Part shown: positions 14,043 through 19,143 of the stretch, one piece after another
Layout of the letters: every line of letters begins with the position of its first letter
Position numbering within the stretch: position 1 is the first letter of the stretch
Assembly (NCBI GenBank): GCA_958348565.1
Contig: CATVZP010000036.1
Span: 1-19,143, forward strand
Length of the DNA: 19,143 bases
Reading direction: 5' to 3'
Origin: an uncultured Collinsella sp.
Lineage (GTDB): Bacteria > Actinomycetota > Coriobacteriia > Coriobacteriales > Coriobacteriaceae
The notes under the pieces: generated by a model
Database searches by the model: none
Told to the model about the DNA's origin: nothing
The model's input: the letters and a program-made list of their open reading frames with translations, nothing else
Made by a program: the position numbers and the translations under genes

Positions 14043-14777
14043 GTGGATGCGCATCTGGATGGGGGCTCTTCCGCCCCGCTGTATCAACAGGTGCTCGATT
14101 TGCTTAAGAGCGATATCGAACAGGGGACATATCCCGTTGACTCGCAGATTCCAACGGAACTTGAGCTTTCTAAGATGTACGGCGTGGGAAGGGTCACGGT
14201 TCGCCGCGCAATAGAGGAGCTTGTGGGCGAGGGGTATCTCACCAAGCGGCAGGGGCGTGGTACGTTTGTGACCGCGACAAAGATAATTCGCAAGGTGCAT
14301 CAGAAGGACGATGTTCAGAGTTTTACCCAAGCATGCGCTGAAAACGGCATGAAGGCGGGCGCTCGCGTCGTTGCCCGCAAGACCGTTGCCGCCGATCGCG
14401 ACCTCGCTTCTTTCTTTGGCTTGGATGAAGGCTCTGACCTCATCTTGGTCTCACGCGTGCGTACCGCAGACGGCGTGCCGGTCCTGTTCGAGAACAACTA
14501 CTATCCTGTCGATGGATTCGAATTTCTCAAAGATATCGGTCTCTCCAATTGTTCGATATTCGAGGCCGTGGGGGAGCGTACGGGTAGGTATCCCTGCTCG
14601 TCCGATCCCTGCAGGCTGGAGATCGCCCGTGCGGGAATTGATGCCGCCCGCGAGCTCAAGGTCCCAGTAGGGGAGCCGCTGTTCTTCATGAACGCGGGCT
14701 TTCTCGATTCCAACGGAGAGCGCTTCTGCTATGGCAGACAGTACTACGTGGGTTCGCGCTACAGCTTCGATATCTAG
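14043..14777 (+). CDS. frlR: GntR-family (HutC/UTRA) regulator, FrlR-like
   Basis: DNA-binding repressor of 244 aa. Residues about 10-75 are the GntR winged helix (PLYQQVLDLLKSDIEQGTYP, then LSKMYGVGRVTVRRAIEELV and GYLTKRQGRGTFV). Residues about 90-240 are the UTRA ligand domain (SRVRTADGVPVLFENNYYPV, YGRQYYVGSRYSFDI), which binds a sugar or amino-sugar effector. The start is GTG 14043 with AAAGGGAGA at 14027-14035. It lies 197 bases upstream of the carrier gene, whose promoter is bracketed by a pair of 21-bp repeats, the likely operators. E. coli frlR is of the same subfamily, and the downstream genes match frlC, frlB and frlD, which supports the name. The effector is inferred to be a phosphorylated Amadori compound. 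Confidence 0.9.
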   Translation: MDAHLDGGSSAPLYQQVLDLLKSDIEQGTYPVDSQIPTELELSKMYGVGRVTVRRAIEELVGEGYLTKRQGRGTFVTATKIIRKVHQKDDVQSFTQACAENGMKAGARVVARKTVAADRDLASFFGLDEGSDLILVSRVRTADGVPVLFENNYYPVDGFEFLKDIGLSNCSIFEAVGERTGRYPCSSDPCRLEIARAGIDAARELKVPVGEPLFFMNAGFLDSNGERFCYGRQYYVGSRYSFDI

Positions 14778-14849
14778 CGGCTCTGTCTCACACAGCGCTG
14801 TTCTCGTATTGCCGCGGCAGGTCCGTTTAGCGCGTAAAAGTTACCACTT

Positions 14850-14870
14850 ATAGAACAGCCTAATATGTTT
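14850..14870 (+). promoter_or_regulatory. Candidate GntR operator, site 1
   Basis: ATAGAACAGCCTAATATGTTT. It matches site 2 at 19 of 21 positions, exactly 50 bases apart. It contains AGAACA-N8-TGTTTCT, an imperfect palindrome as expected for GntR/HutC dimers. It ends 1 base before the -35 hexamer of the carrier promoter. Confidence 0.7.
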
Positions 14871-14871
14871 C

Positions 14872-14900
14872 TTGACCGACGCCTTCATGCAGGTTATACA
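14872..14900 (+). promoter_or_regulatory. Promoter of the frl-like operon
   Basis: TTGACC (14872-14877), 17-base spacer, TATACA (14895-14900): near-consensus vegetative promoter. Predicted start about 14907, giving a leader of about 68 bases to ATG 14975. It is enclosed by the two 21-bp repeats. Confidence 0.8.
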
Positions 14901-14920
14901 TAGAACAACCTAAGATGTTT
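14900..14920 (+). promoter_or_regulatory. Candidate GntR operator, site 2
   Basis: ATAGAACAACCTAAGATGTTT, abutting the -10 and covering the predicted transcription start. Binding here together with site 1 would block RNA polymerase, so the arrangement predicts repression relieved by the effector. Confidence 0.7.
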
Positions 14921-14974
14921 GCCTATACGTGAAGGATTTTTGGCAAGCATCGTTGCTCTGGCAGGAGGTTAAGA

Positions 14975-16437
14975 ATGTCGGATGCCAAACAGGAGAAGCC
15001 CAAGCGCAGATTCCATCTCCAGCTTCCCCATGTGTACACCATCGCGTTCATGCTGATCGTGTTCTTCGCGGTGCTCACATGGATCGTCCCATCGGGTCAG
15101 TTCGACCGCCAGACCATTCAGACGGCCGCGGGCGAGCGAGAAGTCGCCGTAGCCGGAACGTACCAAGAGGTCGACAAGGTCTACACCGATTCGGAGACGG
15201 GGGAGACCGTCGATCTGCGACAGGGCATCGATGCCGTCCTGCAGGCTCCCGCCAAGGGCATTCAGGCTGCGGCCGATGTCGTCGCGTTCGTCCTGCTGAT
15301 CGGCGGATCGTTCGCCATCGTCACCAAGACCAACGCCCTAAACGCCGGCATGAGCCGCGTGATCAAGAAGCTGAAGAACAAGGACATCTTGATCATCCCC
15401 ATCTCCATGATCCTGCTCTCGATCTGCGGCACCACGTTCGGCATGTCCGAGGAGGCGCTGCCGTTCTACGCGATCTTCATCCCCATCATGCTGAGCATCG
15501 GGTATGACTCCATGACCGCGTTCATCATCTGCTTCCTCGGCCCCAACCTTGGTTACTGCGCATCCACTATTGATCCTTTCAACGTGCTGATCGCCCAGGG
15601 CGTTATCGGCATCGAGGGAAATCCCCAGCTTTGGCTCCGCGCCATCCTGTGGGTCATCTTCACCGCCGCGGGCATTTTCTGGGCCATGCGCTACGCGCGC
15701 CGCGTCAAGCTCGATCCCAAGTCCTCCATCACCTATGAGGACGATAAGCAGAAGCGCATCGAGTTCTCTGTCACCGATGCTTCTATCGAAGAGGAGTTCA
15801 CGCTTCGCCACAAGCTCGTCCTCATTGATTTCGCGGTCGGCATGGGCGTTATCGTGTGGGGCCTCGTTACCCAGGGCTGGTATATGGACGAGATCTCCAT
15901 GGTGTTCCTGGCCATGGGCCTTCTTGCCGGCATACTCGGCGGCCTGGACGAGAAGACCATTGCGGAGGAGTTCGTCCGCGAATCGCCGACTTCGCCTACG
16001 CAGCCTGCATCATCGGCATCGCCCGCGGCATCCTGGTCGTCGCAGAGGGCGGAATGATCATCGACTCTATTCTTAACTGGCTCGTCGGACTCCTTGCGGG
16101 CGCTCCGTCCTTCATCTATACCACCTTCATGTACATCGTCCTCGGCCTGCTTTCGCTGCTGGTTCCTTCCAGCTCCGGCCTCGCTGCACTCACCATGCCC
16201 GTCATGGGCCCGCTGACCGAGCTTATGGGCCTCAATCCCGAGGCTGCCGTCACCGCTCTGCAGTTCGCGAACCAGACCGTCAACACCATCAGCCCCGTTG
16301 CGGGCATGACCGTCGCGGGTCTTGCCGTGGCGAAGATCTCCTTCGGGCAATGGTGGAAGACCATCTGGAAGTTCTTTATCTTCATGGTTCTGTTCGGATT
16401 GGTCGCGACTGTGATTTCCGGCCTACTGCCGATGTAG
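14975..16437 (+). pseudogene. YfcC-family membrane carrier, one-base frameshift
   Basis: A 487-aa transporter of the YfcC/C4-dicarboxylate-carrier-like family (ion-coupled uptake or exchange of amino acids or carboxylates). Membrane segments start at PHVYTIAFMLIVFFAVLTWIV; conserved family features include GTTFGMSEEALPFYAIF, NLGYCASTIDPFNV, LVPSSSGLAAL and FANQTVNTISPVAG. The reading frame breaks at 15980/15981: ...EEFVR then frame change; one extra G gives EEFVRGIADFAYAAC and joins both halves exactly. AGGAGG (14963-14968) is 6 bases before ATG 14975. It is the first gene of the operon and stands where E. coli has the unrelated FrlA, so import of fructoselysine or a related Amadori compound is the inferred role. 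The single lesion could be a sequencing error. Confidence 0.88.
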
Positions 16438-16449
16438 GAGGTGCCCAGC

Positions 16450-17307
16450 ATGGATTTAAGCGCTTCCACACCCCGTCTGCGTCGCGAGCAGGTCGCCGGC
16501 ATGAACATTCACTACATCATGTGGTCGCTCGATTACTTCCTTGATGCTCAGCAGCGCCTTGGCTTCAAAACCATCGAGCTTTGGGCGGCCGAGCCGCACG
16601 TGACGCTGGACCACACGGGGTATTTCGAGGCCGACGAGCTTCGCCGCAAGATCGAGTCCCGCGGACTCTCCGTGAGCTCCCTGTGTCCGGAGAACGTGGT
16701 GTATCCGTGGCAGTACGCTGCCAGAAAGCCCCTCCACGCGCAGCGGAGCCTCGCTTACTTTAAGCACGGCATCGAGCTCGCCGAGGTGCTCGGCGCCCCG
16801 TATATGTCCATCAACTCCGGTTGGGGCGATTGGGACGAGGACCGCGAGGAGGCTTGGAAGCGCTCTGCCGAGCACTTGGCGATTCTTGCGGACTATGCCG
16901 GCGAGCACGGCGTGACCCTCTGCATGGAGAGCCTGAGGCCGGAAGAGAGCAACTTGGTGGTTACACTCGCGGACGTCAGGCGCATGCTTGACCAAGTAGC
17001 CAGCCCGCACCTTACTCCAATGGTGGACACTACCGCTATGGGAGTCGCCGGCGAGAGCCTTGAAGAGTGGTTTGCCGAGTTTGGCGATGGTGCCATAAGG
17101 AACATGCGCTTCATTGATGGCGACCCATATGGCCATCTGGTTTGGGGCGATGGAAAGCACAGTATGGACGATTTCGTACGCGTCCTCAACGCGCATGGGT
17201 TCGAGGGCTATCTTGGCCAGGAGATCACCGATGGAAGGTATTTCGATGATCCCGCAGCAGCGGACCGGCACAACATGGACGCCTTCGAGAGGTATTTTGT
17301 CGACTAG
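16450..17307 (+). CDS. frlC: FrlC-like sugar isomerase/epimerase
   Basis: TIM-barrel protein of 285 aa in the AP-endonuclease-2/xylose-isomerase-like family, matching FrlC (fructoselysine 3-epimerase, interconverting psicoselysine and fructoselysine). Visible pattern: LGFKTIELWAAEPH (37-50), LCPENVVYPWQ (78-88), MESLRPEESN with Glu160, MVDTTAMG with Asp193, FIDGDPYGH (221-229), GDGKHSM (233-239) and GQEITDGRY with Glu258. The expected metal-binding His of the fourth-strand HxH..D motif appears as Arg220 (NMRFID), an oddity. ATG 16450 is chosen, as AGGAGG (16436-16441) overlaps the carrier stop and lies 8 bases upstream; GTG 16441 is in frame but lies inside that site. It lies between carrier and deglycase genes. 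Confidence 0.82.
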   Translation: MDLSASTPRLRREQVAGMNIHYIMWSLDYFLDAQQRLGFKTIELWAAEPHVTLDHTGYFEADELRRKIESRGLSVSSLCPENVVYPWQYAARKPLHAQRSLAYFKHGIELAEVLGAPYMSINSGWGDWDEDREEAWKRSAEHLAILADYAGEHGVTLCMESLRPEESNLVVTLADVRRMLDQVASPHLTPMVDTTAMGVAGESLEEWFAEFGDGAIRNMRFIDGDPYGHLVWGDGKHSMDDFVRVLNAHGFEGYLGQEITDGRYFDDPAAADRHNMDAFERYFVD

Positions 17308-17370
17308 CGCGTAGCTCCCATTCGCGTGGGGAAGTCAACACGCTTGACGAGAAGACTCGCAGTAAACGTT

Positions 17371-17386
17371 GGCGGATTCGTCCGCC
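17371..17386 (+). promoter_or_regulatory. UUCG tetraloop hairpin before frlB
   Basis: GGCGGA-TTCG-TCCGCC is a perfect 6-bp stem with the very stable UUCG loop. It lies 8 bases before the Shine-Dalgarno AAAGGAAG of frlB. No U-tract follows, so it is more likely an mRNA stabiliser or processing boundary than a terminator. Confidence 0.6.
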
Positions 17387-17407
17387 GTATCGAAAGGAAG
17401 AATAACA

Positions 17408-18376
17408 ATGAACGCACATGATCTTATCGCCGACGCAATCGCTGAAAAGGACGGTTTCGATAGCGTCTTCTGGGTTGCCTGCGGCGGCTCCCTCATCGAC
17501 CTGCTGCCCGCCCACGAGCTGCTCAAGCGCGAGGCGACTACGTTTGCCAGCGAGGCGTATACCGCCCGCGAGTTCGATATCATGCGTCCCAAGCGCCTGG
17601 GCGAAAAGTCCCTTGTCATCGCTTGCAGCCACTCCGGCAACACCCCCGAGGTAATCGATGCGTGCTCGATCGCCAAGGCGGCGGGCGCGACCGTTATCGT
17701 GCAGACGGACAACGCGGGTTCCGGCATCGATAACGGTGAGTGGACGTGCTGGGTATATCCGTGGGGCGAGGGAGTTCCGCAGGCGGAGGTGCCCGCCGGC
17801 ATCTCTTTGGCTCTCGCTTCCGAGCTCCTGGATCAGCAGGAAGGTTATGCCGACCTTGCCGACATGTACGAAGGCATCGCCAAGATGGACCAGATCCTGC
17901 CTGCAGCTCGCGAGAAGGTCAACGCCGAACTCTGCGACCGTTTTGCCGCCCTGTGCCAGGACCACAAGTTCCTGTATATCTTGGGGTCCGGTCCCGTGTT
18001 TAGCCAGGCCTATGGCTTCGCTATCTGCTCGCTTATGGAGATGCAGTGGCAGAGCTGCGCCTATATCCACTCCGGCGAGTACTTCCACGGCCCCTTCGAG
18101 GTGACCGAGCCCGGAGTCTTCTACTTCCTGCAGATGTCTTCTAGTGAGTGCCGAGCCATGGATGAGCGCGCCCTCGCATTCCTCGAGACCCATACCGACA
18201 CTCTTATGGTGCTCGACGCCATGGAGTACGGCATGGACCAAGTACCGGCGAGCGTTCGCGCGTTCCTTGATCCAATCCTGTTCTACGCGATGAACTGTGA
18301 GCTGCGCTCCGCTCGCGGCAAGGTGTTCGACCATCACCCGGACGTGCGTCGTTACATGGGCATCGAGAAGTACTAG
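17408..18376 (+). CDS. frlB: FrlB-like SIS-domain deglycase
   Basis: Cytoplasmic enzyme of 322 aa with two SIS domains. The FrlB/FraB group splits a 6-phosphofructosyl-amino acid into glucose 6-phosphate and the amino acid. SIS-1 covers about 15-150, with FWVACGGSLIDLL (21-33) and CSHSGNTPEV (73-82). SIS-2 covers about 180-320, with YILGSGPVFSQAYG (190-203), HSGEYFHGPFEVTEPG (221-236) holding the Glu and His of the catalytic region, and DHHPDVRRYMGIEKY at the end, which is typical of FrlB. ATG 17408 follows AAAGGAAG (17394-17401). It lies 100 bases after frlC, with hairpins on both sides. The exact amine (lysine, asparagine, other) cannot be read from the sequence. Confidence 0.88.
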   Translation: MNAHDLIADAIAEKDGFDSVFWVACGGSLIDLLPAHELLKREATTFASEAYTAREFDIMRPKRLGEKSLVIACSHSGNTPEVIDACSIAKAAGATVIVQTDNAGSGIDNGEWTCWVYPWGEGVPQAEVPAGISLALASELLDQQEGYADLADMYEGIAKMDQILPAAREKVNAELCDRFAALCQDHKFLYILGSGPVFSQAYGFAICSLMEMQWQSCAYIHSGEYFHGPFEVTEPGVFYFLQMSSSECRAMDERALAFLETHTDTLMVLDAMEYGMDQVPASVRAFLDPILFYAMNCELRSARGKVFDHHPDVRRYMGIEKY

Positions 18377-18386
18377 CGATTTTAAA

Positions 18387-18432
18387 ACGGGGCGCGAGGC
18401 GCGTTGAGACGTGCGAATCCCTCGCGCCCCGT
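18387..18432. terminator. 13-bp GC-rich hairpin between frlB and frlD
   Basis: ACGGGGCGCGAGG (18387-18399) pairs perfectly with CCTCGCGCCCCGT (18420-18432) around a 20-base loop. On the minus strand it is followed by a run of T (18383-18386); on the plus strand there is none. It may act as an intercistronic attenuator or 3' end stabiliser of the frlB message. Confidence 0.6.
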
Positions 18433-18475
18433 CTGCTCGCCGTAACCACGGCGGTTTACCTGAATGGAGATAACC

Positions 18476-19129
18476 ATGGCAGCCTATCCTATAAGCGTGC
18501 TTGGCTTTGGAGACAACGTTGTCGATAAGTACGAGCACATCAAGACCATGTATCCCGGCGGCAATGCAGTTAACTTCGCCGTCTTCGCCAAGAAGCTCGG
18601 CGTCGATCGCAGCGCCTACATGGGAATCTTCGGATCAGATGAGGAGGCCGAGCACGTTATAGCATCGCTCGAGGACGAGGGCGTCGAGCTTCTTCGCTGC
18701 CAGCAGGTCCTGGGCGTCAACGGCGCCGCTCGCGTGACCGTTGACGAGACCGGGGACCGTATCTTCCTGGGCTCCAATGAAGGCGGCATACGTGGCGACA
18801 TGCGCTACGTGATAGACCGCTTCGCCGCCGAGTACGTCAGCGGCTTCGATTTGGTGCACAGCGGCAACTACTGCTTCACCGAGCGCGAGCTCCCCAAGAT
18901 CAAGGCTGCCGGCGTGCCTATCAGCTTCGACTTCTCCGATGACTCCACCGACGAGCACTTCGGGCAGATTGCGCCATTTGTGACGTACGCCTTTATGTCC
19001 ATGGGCGACGCTTCCCTGGAGGATATCAAGGCGAAGCTCGAGTGGGTGAAGGCCCTTGGCCCTCAAATCGTATGCGCATCGCGCGGGAGATCGCGTCGGA
19101 AATGTTGGTGTAAGCGCGCCGACGGCTGA
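18476..19129 (+). pseudogene. frlD: FrlD-like PfkB kinase, C-terminally truncated
   Basis: 217 residues of a PfkB/ribokinase-family kinase matching FrlD (fructoselysine 6-kinase; phosphorylates the Amadori sugar so FrlB can cleave it). Present: VLGFGDNVVDKY (8-19), PGGNAVNFAVFAKKLG (27-42, first PfkB signature), GFDLVHSGNY (123-132) and PISFDFSDD (148-156). Similarity stops after ASRG (201-204); the last 13 residues (RSRRKCWCKRADG) are unrelated, and the frame ends at TGA 19129. The missing third includes the DTxGAGD catalytic Asp/anion hole, so the product should be inactive. ATG 18476 is used, with GGAG at 18466-18469; ATG 18464 lies in that site. The junction near 19085 looks like a rearrangement or deletion, or sequence error near the window end. 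Confidence 0.85.
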
Positions 19130-19143
19130 CCGCCAAACGCAAG

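Noticed and set aside
1..19143. CRISPR array, insertion sequence with transposase, or rRNA
   Set aside because: No regularly spaced short repeats, no transposase-like frames with terminal inverted repeats and no rRNA segments were seen by eye on either strand.

Overview
The window looks like chromosomal DNA of a high-GC gut actinobacterium of the Collinsella type (Coriobacteriia). The basis is the GC-rich third-position codon use, the number of mannose-family PTS genes, a complete ManX-ManY-ManZ-ManO set, and a fructoselysine-type (frl) locus. The genus is inferred from gene content and style, not from a marker gene.

Region 1 (1-3861): the acidic C-terminal tail of an unrecognised protein, a 16-bp inverted repeat, and a roughly 320-base leader with two GTTTAAAC palindromes. 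Then comes a mannose-type PTS operon: fused EIIAB (manX), EIIC (manY), EIID (manZ). A hairpin that could attenuate transcription separates it from the DUF956 gene manO. A strong 19-bp stem terminator closes the region.

Region 2 (3862-6390): tRNA-Arg(CCT), whose 3' end and terminator are repeated as a 78-bp direct repeat 129 bp downstream. Next is an iron alcohol dehydrogenase pseudogene on the minus strand (two one-base frameshifts and a stop), then gene relics, then a 190-bp internal-deletion remnant of a LevR-type regulator.

Region 3 (6386-13975): a levanase-like operon of separate EIIB, EIIC, EIID and EIIA genes and a cytoplasmic GH32 glycosidase. It is followed by a full-length 917-aa LevR-family regulator. 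The flanks of this regulator are the same as those of the 190-bp remnant upstream of the operon, and it is followed by a stub of the EIIB gene start and a HAD-hydrolase C-terminal relic. This reads as a duplicated regulator-plus-PTS unit in which each copy lost what the other kept. The regulator belongs to the sigma-54 activator lineage, but its AAA domain has no GAFTGA loop and an altered Walker B.

Region 4 (13972-19143): a fructoselysine-like catabolic locus made of a GntR/UTRA regulator, a YfcC-type carrier, an FrlC-like epimerase, an FrlB-like SIS deglycase and an FrlD-like PfkB kinase. The carrier promoter is a near-consensus site bracketed by two 21-bp repeats, presumably the GntR operators. 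The carrier has a one-base frameshift and the kinase is cut off before its catalytic motif, so the pathway looks damaged here unless these are sequence errors or the function is supplied elsewhere.

Taken together the window is a carbohydrate-uptake region: two PTS systems feed sugar phosphates or phosphorylated fructosides into the cell, and a third locus handles Amadori products. Between them lie many relics showing repeated duplication and deletion.
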